A program made the translations under genes and the position numbers. Positions 37,545 through 46,476 of a stretch of DNA of 64,000 nucleotides are shown in pieces (position 1 is the first letter of the stretch; every line of letters starts with the position of its first letter). Source of the DNA: Sphingomonas kyeonggiensis (GTDB lineage Bacteria > Pseudomonadota > Alphaproteobacteria > Sphingomonadales > Sphingomonadaceae); the NCBI RefSeq assembly GCF_030812785.1, contig NZ_JAUSTJ010000001.1:372001-436000 (forward strand), read 5' to 3'. Under the pieces are notes generated by a model that did no database searches, was not told the DNA's origin, and worked only from the letters and a program-made list of their open reading frames with translations.

Positions 37545-37607
37545 GTGATTGTCCTTCCCGCTCGTTTCGAGGCCGGGAGATAGGATGCGCGCGGCGCTCT
37601 GCCAATC

Positions 37608-38234
37608 TCACCCTTGGCCCAGGTCGACCCGGCGCGAGAGGAAATAGAGGATCCAGGCGATGCCGACCGCGGCGAGCAGGAAGAGAAAGATGCCGCGATC
37701 GATCGCCTCGGGCGGGACGAAGTGCGACGAGAGCAGCGCGATCGCGACGAAACTCCCTACCCAGAGCTGCAGCGCGATCCGCCAGGGATTGCCCCGGCGG
37801 AAGCGGCCGGCGATCTCCTCGGGAATGGGCGTGCGCAGCGCGAGCGAGGCGGCGATGCGCGCGCGGAGTGCCCGCAGGTCGCGGCGATAGCACCAGAGGC
37901 GCCAGAGATCGTCGACATGCCACAGCGCCAGACCGCCCATCACGATCACGCCGATCTGGCCGCCCCCGAGCCCGAGCCACGGCTTGAGAGCGAGCAGCAC
38001 ACAGATGAAGGCGAGGAGGATGCCGACCATCGCCCATTGCGCGGGCGGGCGGCTGTCGACGATGAACTTGTCGATGATCGCATGGGCCTCGTCGCGCCAG
38101 GGCTGGATCGCGTCGGCAGGCACCGGCAGGGTACGGCCGCGACGGGCATGGAACATCGGCCCGAGCGGCGTCTGCGCGAACCAGCGGTCCACCGCCGCGC
38201 GCTCCATGTCCCGGACCCGGTTCTCGTGGTTCAT
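37608..38234 (-). CDS. Membrane protein of unknown function
   Basis: A 208-aa protein with a basic cytoplasmic N-terminus (ENRVRDMERAAVDRWFAQTPL) and about five hydrophobic segments. The ending YFLSRRVDLGQG is cytoplasmic. I do not recognise the family. It is upstream of gor on the same strand, with 63 bases between them. Confidence 0.65.
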   Translation of the reverse strand: MNHENRVRDMERAAVDRWFAQTPLGPMFHARRGRTLPVPADAIQPWRDEAHAIIDKFIVDSRPPAQWAMVGILLAFICVLLALKPWLGLGGGQIGVIVMGGLALWHVDDLWRLWCYRRDLRALRARIAASLALRTPIPEEIAGRFRRGNPWRIALQLWVGSFVAIALLSSHFVPPEAIDRGIFLFLLAAVGIAWILYFLSRRVDLGQG

Positions 38235-38292
38235 CGGCCTGCCCCTCGGCGTGACGGGGGCAGTGTAGCGGGAGTGGGTAAACGCTCCATTT

Positions 38293-38399
38293 CGTCATCC
38301 CCGCGAAAGCGGGGACCCATCTCGTGCACTCTCGGCAAATACGGCGGCTGCGCTCGCGGATCGCCCGGGAGATGGGCCCCCGCTTTCGCGGGGGTGGCG
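38293..38399. repeat. Pair of inverted palindromic elements (CGTCATCCCCGCGAAAGC type)
   Basis: The left arm (CGTCATCCCCGCGAAAGCGG, then GACCCATCTC) and right arm (GAGATGGGCCCCCGCTTTCG, then CGGGGGTGGCG) are near-perfect inverted copies about 107 bases across. Each arm also contains its own CCCCGC-GAAA-GCGGGG palindrome. This is a widespread type of dispersed repeat in alphaproteobacteria. Confidence 0.75.
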
Positions 38400-38410
38400 G
38401 CTGGTGATGA

Positions 38411-38713
38411 TCACCGCTTCCGCACGAACTCCGCGCGCAGGACGAGGCCCTTGATGCCTTCGTATTTGCAGTCGATCTCCTGCGCGTCGCCGGTCAGGCG
38501 GATCGACTTGATCAGCGTGCCGCGCTTGAGCGTCTGGCCGGCGCCCTTGACGGTCAGGTCCTTGATCAGCGTGACCTGGTCGCCGTCCTGCAGCAGATTG
38601 CCGACCGAATCGCGCACTTCGACCGTATCCGCCGCGCCCGCCTTTGCCGCAGCCTCGGCGGCGGGGACCCACTCCCCGCTCGCCTCGTCATAGACGTACT
38701 CGTCGTCGCTCAC
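38411..38713 (-). CDS. PhnA-domain protein (alkylphosphonate utilisation family)
   Basis: A 100-aa protein whose last 70 residues match the PhnA C-terminal domain: VRDSVGNLLQDGDQVTLIKD, then LTVKGAGQTLKRGTLIKSIR and IDCKYEGIKGLVLRAEFVRK. The N-terminal zinc ribbon of full PhnA is absent, replaced by a short acidic stretch. Despite the family name, a role in phosphonate metabolism is not established. It overlaps the upstream pgi stop (ATGA), so the two are coupled. Confidence 0.88.
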   Translation of the reverse strand: MSDDEYVYDEASGEWVPAAEAAAKAGAADTVEVRDSVGNLLQDGDQVTLIKDLTVKGAGQTLKRGTLIKSIRLTGDAQEIDCKYEGIKGLVLRAEFVRKR

Positions 38714-40203
38714 TTGAACGCCCGGGCGATCAGGTCGTTGGTCGATGCATCGAACGACTGGTCGCCCGCGCCCGCCGCCTTGGCCATTTCCTTGCCGAGC
38801 TCGACGCCGAACTGGTCGAACGCATTGATGCCGAGCAGCACCGCGTTCACGAAAGTGCGCTGCTCGTAGAAGGCGAGGATCGCGCCGAGCGTGCGCGGAT
38901 CGACCGTGTCGAGCAGCAGCGTCGCCGAGGGACGGTCGCCCGGATAGTCGCGCGCCAAGTCGTCATTCTTGCGGCCGGCCATCAGCGCCGCACCCTGGGC
39001 GAACATGTTGAGCAGCAGCTGGCGGTGATGCTCCTCGGCAAGCCCGTCGCCGGGCTCGATCGAGCCGATGAACTCGAGCGGCACCAGGCGCGTGCCCTGG
39101 TGGAGCAGCTGGAACACCGCATGCTGCGCATCGGTGCCGACGCCGCCCCAGGTGATCGGTGCGGTCGGATAGGTGACCGGCTGGCCCTCGGCGGTGACGC
39201 GCTTGCCGTTCGACTCCATCTCGAGCTGCTGGAGATAGGAGGGCAGCAGGCCGAGCCGCTCGTCATAGGCGAAGGTGGCGCGCGTCTCGCAGCCGCGGAC
39301 CTGGGTGTAATAGAGGTCGGCAAAGGCGGCGAGCACCGGCGCGTTGGCCTCGAACGGGGCGAGGCGGAAATGGCGGTCCATCTCGGCGGCGCCTTCGAGC
39401 AGCTCCTCGAACGCGTCCCAGCCCAGCGCGAGCGCGGCGGGGAAGCCGATCGACGACCAGAGCGAGTAGCGGCCGCCGACGGACTCGGCGAAGGGCAGCA
39501 CGCGGGTCTCGTCGATACCGAAGGCAATCGCCTTTTCCGGCGCGGCGGTGAGCGCGACCAGCTTGCCGTACGGATCGGCGACGCCGCCCTGCATCAGCCA
39601 AGAGATCGCGCTCTCGGCATTGAGCATCGTCTCGGTGGTGGTGAAGGTCTTCGACGCGATGGCGACCAAGGTGGTCTGCGGATCGAAGCGCTCGAGCGCA
39701 GTCTCCAGCGCGACGCCGTCGACATTCGAGACCACCGCGACCTCATAGCGGTCGGCGTCGCGGCCGAGCGCGTCGACGAGCAGGTCCGGACCCAGTGCCG
39801 AGCCGCCGATGCCGATATGGATGATGCTGCGTACGGGTCCGAACGCCTCGGCCTCGATCGCATCGATCAGGGCGCGCATCCGGGCATGATAGGCCTGGGC
39901 ACGGGCGACGCTGTCGGGCGAGCCTTCGCCGCGCTCGGCGGTATGCTCGACCGAACGGCCCTCGGTGACGTTGATCTTCTCGCCGGCGAAAAGCAGGTCG
40001 CGCTTGGCGACCAGGCCCATGTCCGCCGCGATCTTGCTGAACGCCGCGATCAGCTCGGGCGTCAGATGGGTCTTCGACCAGTCGAAATGCACGCCGGCAA
40101 CGTCGGCGGAGAGCTTGGCGACGCGGTCGGAATCGCGCGCGAACAGCTCGGTCAGCGTGGAGGCCTCGAGCGATTTTACGGCGGACCAGTCGGGCAAGCT
40201 CAT
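38710..40203 (-). CDS. pgi: Glucose-6-phosphate isomerase
   Basis: A 497-aa enzyme interconverting glucose-6-phosphate and fructose-6-phosphate. Signatures are IIHIGIGGSALGPDLLVDAL, ASKTFTTTETMLNAESAISW, GGRYSLWSSIGFPAAL (PGI signature), and FDQFGVELGKEMAKA at the C-terminus with the catalytic Lys. I prefer ATG 40203 with GGAG 7 bases upstream over the TTG at 40224, which lacks a good site. Confidence 0.95.
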   Translation of the reverse strand: MSLPDWSAVKSLEASTLTELFARDSDRVAKLSADVAGVHFDWSKTHLTPELIAAFSKIAADMGLVAKRDLLFAGEKINVTEGRSVEHTAERGEGSPDSVARAQAYHARMRALIDAIEAEAFGPVRSIIHIGIGGSALGPDLLVDALGRDADRYEVAVVSNVDGVALETALERFDPQTTLVAIASKTFTTTETMLNAESAISWLMQGGVADPYGKLVALTAAPEKAIAFGIDETRVLPFAESVGGRYSLWSSIGFPAALALGWDAFEELLEGAAEMDRHFRLAPFEANAPVLAAFADLYYTQVRGCETRATFAYDERLGLLPSYLQQLEMESNGKRVTAEGQPVTYPTAPITWGGVGTDAQHAVFQLLHQGTRLVPLEFIGSIEPGDGLAEEHHRQLLLNMFAQGAALMAGRKNDDLARDYPGDRPSATLLLDTVDPRTLGAILAFYEQRTFVNAVLLGINAFDQFGVELGKEMAKAAGAGDQSFDASTNDLIARAFK

Positions 40204-40309
40204 GTTCATCTCCATTTGCGACAAGCCAGCCCCTATCGTCCCAATCTCTCCGCCGCCACTCCATTCATCGGCTTGACCTCACCGCCCGCCCCAAGCAGAG
40301 CAGGTTCCC

Positions 40310-41167
40310 ATGGAAAACACCCCCGCCGATTCCCTGAACGAGAAGCCCGCCACTCCCGCCGCGGCGGCTGCGGAGGAGAAGCCCAAGAACGAGTGGAAGG
40401 ACCTCGGCCTCTTCCTCGTCAAGCTGGCGCTGATCGTCTTCGTGGTGCGCAGCTTCATCTTCTCGCCCTTCTCGATCCCGTCGGAATCGATGATGCCGCG
40501 GCTGCTGATCGGCGACTATCTGTTCATCACCAAGTGGAACTACGGCTATTCCAAGCACTCGCTGCCGTGGAGCCTGCCGCTGATCCCGGGCCGCATCTTC
40601 CCGGGCACGCCGGCGCGCGGCGACGTGGTGGTGTTCAAGGCGCCGGGCCATAATGGCGAGGACTGGATCAAGCGCGTGATCGGCCTGCCGGGCGACAGCG
40701 TGCAGGTGGTCAATGGCCAGGTGATCCTGAACGGCAAGGCGGTGCCCAAGCAGAAGGTCGCCGATCTCGAGCTGCCGGTCACCCCGAACTTCACCAACTG
40801 CCCCACCCTGTTCCAGGCGGTGAGCGCCAAGGGCGATCCGGTGTGCAAGCTGCCGCGCTTCCGCGAGACGCTGCCGGGCGGCAAGAGCTATGACGTGCTC
40901 GACCAGGGGCTGACCCCGCAGGACAATACCGAAGTCTATCACGTCCCCGCCGGCCATGCGTTCCTGATGGGCGACAATCGCGACAACTCGACCGACAGCC
41001 GCTTCTCGCAGCCGCCCGAGGGCCAGGGCATCTCCTATGTCCCGCTCGAGAATATCGAGGGCAAGGCGGTGCTGAGCTTCTGGTCGACCGACGGCAGCGC
41101 CAACTGGTTCCTGCCCTGGACCTGGTTCACCGCGGCGCGCTGGAGCCGGATCGGGGAAGGCTTTTGA
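40310..41167 (+). CDS. lepB: Signal peptidase I
   Basis: A 285-aa membrane serine protease. After a short acidic N-terminus, one transmembrane helix (LGLFLVKLALIVFVVRSFIF) leads to the catalytic Ser in SIPSESMMPRLLIGDY and the catalytic Lys in DWIKRVIGLPGDSVQVVNG. The GDNRDNSTDSR box is at the C-terminal side. The stop overlaps the rnc start, giving the common lepB-rnc-era order. Confidence 0.96.
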   Translation: MENTPADSLNEKPATPAAAAAEEKPKNEWKDLGLFLVKLALIVFVVRSFIFSPFSIPSESMMPRLLIGDYLFITKWNYGYSKHSLPWSLPLIPGRIFPGTPARGDVVVFKAPGHNGEDWIKRVIGLPGDSVQVVNGQVILNGKAVPKQKVADLELPVTPNFTNCPTLFQAVSAKGDPVCKLPRFRETLPGGKSYDVLDQGLTPQDNTEVYHVPAGHAFLMGDNRDNSTDSRFSQPPEGQGISYVPLENIEGKAVLSFWSTDGSANWFLPWTWFTAARWSRIGEGF

Positions 41168-41835
41168 GCGCTCCCGACCTGGGGGAATGGATCGCCAAGA
41201 CTTTCGGCCAGCGCCCTTCTGACCTGGCCCCCTATCAGCGCGCATTGACGCATGGCAGTCAGGCCGCCGAGAATTACGAGCGGCTGGAGTTCCTGGGCGA
41301 CCGGGTGCTCGGCCTGGCGATCGCCGAATGGCTGTACGAGCGCTTCGCCAGCGAGCCCGAGGGTGCGCTGTCGCGCCGGCTCAACGCGCTGGTGACCGGT
41401 GCGATGTGCGCGAACGTGGCGCGCGAGGTCGGCGTGCCGCCGCTGCTTCGCCTGGGCAAGCAGGCCCGCGGCGACGGTGCCGCAGACAGCGACAATGTAT
41501 TGGGCGACGCGATGGAGGCGCTGATCGGCGCGCTCTATCTCGAGTTCGGCTTCGCGCCGGCCCGCGACTTCGTCCGCAAGGCCTGGGCAAAGCATATCGA
41601 CGCGCATGCCAGCGCGCCGCGCCACCCCAAATCGGCGCTGCAGGAATGGGCGGCCGCGAACAATCGTCGCCCGCCCGAATATGCCGTGACCGACCGCTCC
41701 GGCCCCAACCATGCGCCGCGCTTCACCGTGAAGGTGTCGATCGGCAGCTTCGCCGAGGCCGAGGCGCAAGGCACGAGCAAGCAGGACGCGGAGACCGCGG
41801 CGGCGGCGGCTTTGCTGGCGAAACTCGCGAAATGA
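41164..41835 (+). CDS. rnc: Ribonuclease III
   Basis: A 223-aa dsRNA endonuclease. The signature YERLEFLGDRVLGLAIAEWL and the metal-binding GDAMEALIGALYLEFG lie in the N-terminal nuclease domain. The C-terminal dsRNA-binding domain runs from SALQEWAAANNRRPPEY to DAETAAAAALLAKL. It starts at TTG/ATG-type codon overlap with the lepB stop and precedes era. Confidence 0.96.
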   Translation: MSAPDLGEWIAKTFGQRPSDLAPYQRALTHGSQAAENYERLEFLGDRVLGLAIAEWLYERFASEPEGALSRRLNALVTGAMCANVAREVGVPPLLRLGKQARGDGAADSDNVLGDAMEALIGALYLEFGFAPARDFVRKAWAKHIDAHASAPRHPKSALQEWAAANNRRPPEYAVTDRSGPNHAPRFTVKVSIGSFAEAEAQGTSKQDAETAAAAALLAKLAK

Positions 41836-41837
41836 CC

Positions 41838-42080
41838 TTGTTCGCGCAACGACGCGACGACGCAACGATGGAAGAGTTCTTGTTCACGCGGAGGCGCGGA
41901 GGCGCGGAGACTGTATCGCGGCGCGCGGGCGACGCCCTCCGCGACAGCGGTGCCGGAAGGGTTGCCGCTGACGCGGCGCATACCCTGCCCCCAAGCAAAT
42001 CCTCCGCGTCTCCGCGCCTCCGCGCGAACCCCTTTCCTTCTTCTTCTCTTCGTTGCGCCGTCGCGTCGTCGCGCGAACAA
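41838..42080. repeat. Large inverted repeat between rnc and era (MITE-like or long hairpin)
   Basis: The outer arms 41838-41867 (TTGTTCGCGCAACGACGCGA, then CGACGCAACG) and 42051-42080 are inverted copies with few mismatches. Inner arms, GTTCACGCGGAGGCGCGGAG at about 41882 and its complement at about 42001-42030, extend the pairing. The whole 243-base element fills the rnc-era gap. The transcript would form a very long stem, a possible RNase III target. Confidence 0.8.
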
Positions 42081-42097
42081 ATTCTCGGAATCCCATC

Positions 42098-42994
42098 ATG
42101 ACTGAACAACGCTGCGGCCTGATCGCGATCGTCGGCGCGCCGAACGCCGGCAAGTCCACCCTGGTCAATGCGCTGGTCGGCCAGAAGGTCGCGATCGTCA
42201 GCCCCAAGGCGCAGACCACGCGCACCCGGATCATGGGCATCGCGATCGAAGGCGACGCGCAGCTGATCCTGGTCGACACGCCGGGCATCTTCACCCCCGA
42301 GCGCCGGCTCGACCGCGCGATGGTCGCCGCCGCCTGGGAAGGCGCGGACGGCGCGGACCTGATCGCGCTGGTGGTCGACGGCAAGGGCGGGATCGGCCCC
42401 AAGGTCCACACCGTGATCGAGAGCCTGAAGGGCCGACGCGAGCGCAAGATCCTGATCCTCAACAAGGTGGATATCGCCGACAAGCCGCGGCTGCTCGGCC
42501 ATGCTGCCAAGCTCAACGAGATCCTGCCCTTCGACGAGACCTATTTCGTCTCGGCCCAGACCGGCGACGGCGTGCCCGAATTGAAAGCGGCGCTGGCCGC
42601 GGCGATGCCGCAGGAGCCCTGGCACTTCCCCGAGGATCAGGTGAGCGACGCGACCGACCGCATGCTCGCCGCCGAAGTCACCCGCGAGCAGCTCTATCTC
42701 CAGCTCCACAAGGAGCTGCCCTATTCCTCCGCGATCGAGACCGAGCAGTATAAGGAGCGCGAGGACGGGTCGGTCGAGATCCACCAGCAGATCCTGGTCG
42801 AGCGCGAGACCCAGCGCGCGATCGTGCTCGGCAAGGGCGGCAGCCGCATCAAGGAGATCGGCGCGCGGGCCCGGGCGGAGCTTTCCCGTCTCATGGGCGT
42901 AAAGGTTCATCTCTATCTTCACGTGAAGGTAAGGCCGGAATGGCAGGAAGACCGTTCGCTTTACCGTGAGATCGGGTTGGACTGGGTCGAGTGA
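42098..42994 (+). CDS. era: GTPase Era
   Basis: A 298-aa essential GTPase for 30S subunit maturation. G1 is IVGAPNAGKSTLVNAL, G3 DTPGIF, G4 NKVD, and the C-terminal KH domain has the GKGGSRIKEIGARARAEL loop and MGVKVHLYLHVKV. Start at the ATG of MTEQRCGLIAIVG, just downstream of the inverted repeat. Confidence 0.96.
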   Translation: MTEQRCGLIAIVGAPNAGKSTLVNALVGQKVAIVSPKAQTTRTRIMGIAIEGDAQLILVDTPGIFTPERRLDRAMVAAAWEGADGADLIALVVDGKGGIGPKVHTVIESLKGRRERKILILNKVDIADKPRLLGHAAKLNEILPFDETYFVSAQTGDGVPELKAALAAAMPQEPWHFPEDQVSDATDRMLAAEVTREQLYLQLHKELPYSSAIETEQYKEREDGSVEIHQQILVERETQRAIVLGKGGSRIKEIGARARAELSRLMGVKVHLYLHVKVRPEWQEDRSLYREIGLDWVE

Positions 42995-43962
42995 CGAAGA
43001 AGCTCAAGGTCGCCATCGTACAGGATTCGCCGGTTCCCCTCGCCATTGGCGCGGGGCTGGACAAGGCCATCGCGAAAGCACGCGAGGCGATCGAGAAGGG
43101 CGCGCGCGTCATCGCGTTGGGCGAAGGCTTCCTCGGCGGCTATCCGGCCTGGCTCGAGCATGTCGCCCCGGCCCGGCTCTGGGACCATCCCGGCACCCGC
43201 GAGCTGCACGCGCTGCTGCTCGATCAGGCGATCCGCGGTGACGATCCGCGCTTCCAGCCGCTGCAATGGACGGTCGACATCGCCGATGTCGCGGTGTCGG
43301 TTGGCGGGTACGAGCGCGTCCGCCAGAGCCTCTATGCGACGCAATTCCTGTTCCGGCCCGAGGCGCCGGTGCTGCGCCACCGCAAGCTGATCCTCACCCC
43401 CGCCGAGAAGCTGATGCTCGGGCGCGGCGACGGATCGACGCTGGGGCTGCACGAAGCCCCCTGGGGCAAGGTGGGCCAGCTCGCCTCGACCGAGCATTGG
43501 ATGCCGCTCGCCCGCGCGGCGATGCATCACGAGGGCGAGACGGTGCATGTCGCCGCCTGGCCGCAAGTCACCGACATCGCGATGCTCGCCTCGGCGCATT
43601 ATGCCTATGAGGGCCGTGCCTTCGTGCTGGCGGCCGGCACCATCCAGTACAAGCAGGAGCTGATCGCCGGCTATGAGAAGGCCGGTGGCGACGGATCGGC
43701 GCGCAAGCTGCTCGACCGGCTGCCGGACGGGCAGATCCAGCGCGGCCATAGCGCGATCCTGGCGCCCGACGGGGTGGTGATCGCCCAGGCAGGCACCGCG
43801 CCCGAGCTGCTGATGGCCGAGATCGACCTGGACGAAGTCGATCGCGGGCTGGCGACGATGGACGTCGACGGTGCGCAGGCACGGCACGACGTGTTCGAGC
43901 TGTCGGTGGATCGCCGCCAGCGTGCGGGGATCGTCGACAAGGGCGACAGCGAAGCCGCCTGA
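42991..43962 (+). CDS. Nitrilase-superfamily protein lacking the catalytic cysteine
   Basis: A 323-aa carbon-nitrogen hydrolase fold. The catalytic Glu (E45, in ALGEGFLGGYPAW) and Lys (K132, in LRHRKLILTP) are present, as is GRGDGSTLGLHE. The nucleophile position, normally C in the CWEHxMPLxR element, reads S166 (QLASTEHWMPLARAAM). The protein has no cysteine anywhere. So it may be inactive or use Ser or another chemistry. It starts at GTG overlapping the era stop. Confidence 0.85.
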   Translation: MTKKLKVAIVQDSPVPLAIGAGLDKAIAKAREAIEKGARVIALGEGFLGGYPAWLEHVAPARLWDHPGTRELHALLLDQAIRGDDPRFQPLQWTVDIADVAVSVGGYERVRQSLYATQFLFRPEAPVLRHRKLILTPAEKLMLGRGDGSTLGLHEAPWGKVGQLASTEHWMPLARAAMHHEGETVHVAAWPQVTDIAMLASAHYAYEGRAFVLAAGTIQYKQELIAGYEKAGGDGSARKLLDRLPDGQIQRGHSAILAPDGVVIAQAGTAPELLMAEIDLDEVDRGLATMDVDGAQARHDVFELSVDRRQRAGIVDKGDSEAA

Positions 43963-43994
43963 GGGCGGACGCTACTGGCACCTGCTAAACTGAT

Positions 43995-44012
43995 CCCCGG
44001 CGAAGGCCGGGG
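43995..44012. terminator. Hairpin between convergent genes
   Basis: CCCCGGC-GAAG-GCCGGGG forms a perfect 7-bp GC stem with a tetraloop, between the convergent ends of the nitrilase-like and DUF177 genes. There is no strong T-run, so it may act as a transcript-stabilising end. Confidence 0.55.
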
Positions 44013-44027
44013 AGCGTGCAGGACTAC

Positions 44028-44579
44028 TCAACCCTTGCCGAGCTTGTCCCTGAGCCCCGCCAGCCCACCGAACGGCCCGCTTTCCTCCGCGAGCCGCTTC
44101 GCCTCGTCCTCGCTGATCACCCCGGCGTCGCGCAGCGCGGCCTCGGCGGCGGGGCTGCGCGGATAGGGATCGAGCGCCAGCGCCAGCGTCTCGGCCGCCG
44201 CCTCGCCCAGGTCGATCGCGCCGCCCGCATAGAAGACGATGTCGCACTCGTCCTCGCTCAGCTCGACTTCATCGTCCCCGCCCTCGCCTTCGCTCTCGGG
44301 AAGGAAACGGATCGCGAAATCCTCCTCGATTCGCGCAGGCACGGGATCGTCGGTGATCACACAGGCCTGGACCACCTTCGCCGAGAGATGGCCGGTGGCT
44401 ATGATGCCCTGCGCATCGCGGCGGATGCGATAATCCGCCACGAGGCTGTCGAGCGTCTTGAGACCGAAGCGCTCGGCCAGCGCGGCGCGCTCCTTGGGCT
44501 CGGCCTCGACATGGACCTGGCTCTCGCCGGCACCGATCGTGTCGAGCCGCTGCGGGCGGTTGAATTCACTCTGGATCAT
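44028..44579 (-). CDS. DUF177 (YceD-like) protein
   Basis: A 183-aa protein with the DUF177 core CVITDDPVPARIEEDFAIRFLP and the acidic ECDIVFYAGGAIDLGEAAAETLALALDPYPR. The family is linked to 23S rRNA handling and ribosome assembly in plants and bacteria. It overlaps the upstream chaperone gene by four bases. Confidence 0.88.
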   Translation of the reverse strand: MIQSEFNRPQRLDTIGAGESQVHVEAEPKERAALAERFGLKTLDSLVADYRIRRDAQGIIATGHLSAKVVQACVITDDPVPARIEEDFAIRFLPESEGEGGDDEVELSEDECDIVFYAGGAIDLGEAAAETLALALDPYPRSPAAEAALRDAGVISEDEAKRLAEESGPFGGLAGLRDKLGKG

Positions 44580-45085
44580 GCCAGCTCTCCCGCGACCAGC
44601 GTGGCGACCGGCATCTCGGCCAGCTTCGCGTGGAACGCGCGCAGCCCGGCCTCGACATGGGCGCGCGCTTCCGGCGCCGGTGCCTCGCCGCGATAGAGGT
44701 TGCGGACCAGCGCTTCGCCCAGCGTGCCGTTCGCCAGACCTTCGCGATAGGCGCCGAGCCGGCCGCCGAGCATGCCCATCATCTTGCCGACATGCTTGCC
44801 GACGACGATGTCGCCGATGCCGATCTGGCGCAGCTGCCCGTCCATGTCGGCAATGAACACTTCGGTGAGATGGGTGCTGAACGGCACCGCCGTCTCGTCC
44901 TGCTCGAGCCGGAGCAGCACCAGGCTCATCACCGCGGCGATCATGTCGAAACGGCCGTCGATCGTGTCGGGCACCGCCCCCGCTTCATACCAGTGCGGTT
45001 CGCGGCCGCGCGCAACGATGGCGGCGTAGAGAATCGGGGCCGCACCGCGGTCGGGAGCCTGGAAGAGCCGCTTGAGCAAGCGCAT
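44576..45085 (-). CDS. Ubiquinol-cytochrome c chaperone family protein (Cbp3-like)
   Basis: A 169-aa protein of the CBP3/UQCC1 family that helps cytochrome b assemble into the bc1 complex. Landmarks are LYAAIVARGREPHWYEAGAVPDTIDGRFDM (split in two segments), FSTHLTEVFIADMDGQLRQIGIGD and VGKHVGKMMGMLGGRL. Start at the ATG of MRLLKRLFQ. It is divergent from the lipoprotein gene that follows. Confidence 0.9.
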   Translation of the reverse strand: MRLLKRLFQAPDRGAAPILYAAIVARGREPHWYEAGAVPDTIDGRFDMIAAVMSLVLLRLEQDETAVPFSTHLTEVFIADMDGQLRQIGIGDIVVGKHVGKMMGMLGGRLGAYREGLANGTLGEALVRNLYRGEAPAPEARAHVEAGLRAFHAKLAEMPVATLVAGELA

Positions 45086-45209
45086 GTGCCGAGATGGTTC
45101 CTGCAATCGAAGGGCGCGACCTTGTTTGGCCGCATTTTGCCGCATATTGAGGCGAACGGCCCGCGATGCAATGTGCGCGGTGCCGGTACGCGTTTGCCTG
45201 GAGACCAGA

Positions 45210-45692
45210 ATGTCGATTCCCGCCCGCGCGCTAGGCGCCGCCCTGCTGGCAGCCGCGCTTGGCACCACCGCCTGCGTGCCCGTGCGCACGCACCAGGGCT
45301 ATATCATCGACAAGGAGCTGGTCGATTCGGTGCAGCCCGGCATCGACACCCGCGAATCGGTGCTCCAGACGCTCGGCCGCCCGACCTTCACCAGCCAGTT
45401 CAACGAAGGCGAGTGGTATTACATCTCCCGCCAGAGCGCGAATCTCGGCTATCAGGGGCTGAAGGCCAAGGATCAGACGACGCTGCGCATCACCTTCGAT
45501 GCCAAGGGCAATGTCGCCGCGGTCGACCGGACCGGCAAGGACCTGATCGCCCAGGTCGATCCCTACGGCAAGACCACCCCGACGCTTGGCCACAAGCGCG
45601 GCTTCTTCGAGGACCTGTTCGGCAATATCGGCACCGTCGGTGCGCCGGGCACCGGTGGTCCGGGCGGCGGCGCCGGCGGCAACGGCCCCTAG
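45210..45692 (+). CDS. BamE/SmpA-type outer-membrane assembly lipoprotein
   Basis: A 160-aa lipoprotein (signal ALGAALLAAALGTTAC, lipidated Cys near residue 20). The mature part contains HQGYIIDKELVDSVQPGIDT and RESVLQTLGRPTF, the BamE-type helix and sheet, followed by GEWYYISRQ. The end is Gly-rich low-complexity (GTGGPGGGAGGNGP). The family supports beta-barrel assembly. Confidence 0.85.
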   Translation: MSIPARALGAALLAAALGTTACVPVRTHQGYIIDKELVDSVQPGIDTRESVLQTLGRPTFTSQFNEGEWYYISRQSANLGYQGLKAKDQTTLRITFDAKGNVAAVDRTGKDLIAQVDPYGKTTPTLGHKRGFFEDLFGNIGTVGAPGTGGPGGGAGGNGP

Positions 45693-45808
45693 TCGCTAAG
45701 GCGCGCCTTTCATTTCGCTGACGGTGCCGTTCCCGGGCCGTTCAGCGAGGCTCCTCCACAAGGGCGATCTACCGGAAAGCAAATCCGGTCAGTGCTTTGG
45801 AGGAAGAC

Positions 45809-46330
45809 ATGAAGACGTTCGTAACCGCCGCGCTGCTCGCCGCCGTCGCGATGCCCGCTGTGGCTGTGCCGACCGCGGCCAGCGCCCAGTCGCGCGAGGA
45901 ACTGCGCCGCGACCGCCAGGACATCCGCCACGAGCAGCGCCAGCTGCGCGACGCCTATCGCCGCGGCGACCGCCGCGACATCCGGGACGAGCGCCGCGAC
46001 GTGCGCGAGGCGCACCGCGAATATCGCGAGGACCTGCGCGACCGCGACCGTGCCTGGGGCCGTGACGACTGGCGCTTCAACCGCGACCGCAACCGCGCGC
46101 TCTATGGCCGTGGCAGCTGGAACGCCCCGTTCCGCTACACGTCGTTCCGCGCCGGTGGCCGGATCGCCCCGAGCTATTACGGCTCGCGCTATGTGATCGC
46201 CGATCCGTGGCGCTATCACCTGCCGCGCGCGGATCGCTACCAGAGCTGGGTGCGCCACTATAACGACGTGCTGCTGATCGACACGCGCCGCGGCATCGTC
46301 ATCCGCACGATCCCCGGCTTCTACTGGTAA
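45809..46330 (+). CDS. RcnB-family periplasmic protein
   Basis: A 173-aa protein with a signal peptide (LLAAVAMPAVAVPTAASA) and a central highly charged Arg/Asp/Glu segment (RDRQDIRHEQRQLRDAYRRG). It ends in the RcnB motif region (YGSRYVIADPWRYHLP, DVLLIDTRRGIVI). A GGAGGAAG site precedes the ATG. The family is tied to metal homeostasis in E. coli, but the role here is unproven. Confidence 0.85.
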   Translation: MKTFVTAALLAAVAMPAVAVPTAASAQSREELRRDRQDIRHEQRQLRDAYRRGDRRDIRDERRDVREAHREYREDLRDRDRAWGRDDWRFNRDRNRALYGRGSWNAPFRYTSFRAGGRIAPSYYGSRYVIADPWRYHLPRADRYQSWVRHYNDVLLIDTRRGIVIRTIPGFYW

Positions 46331-46351
46331 TCCGGCAAGATCAAAGGCTTC

Positions 46352-46381
46352 GGCCGCACCGCCTTTTCGGGCCGTGCGGCC
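46352..46381. terminator. Possible hairpin after the RcnB-like gene
   Basis: GGCCGCAC and GTGCGGCC form a perfect 8-bp GC stem with a 14-base loop, about 20 bases after the RcnB-like stop. There is no T-run. It lies between convergent genes. Confidence 0.4.
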
Positions 46382-46476
46382 GGTGCCGTTGGGCACGGTC
46401 CCGAAAGGGGTAGGGACCGTTTGCCGTAACGTCCGAATCAGCGTTTCGCTCCCTCAACATTCCCCAATTTTGCGCG

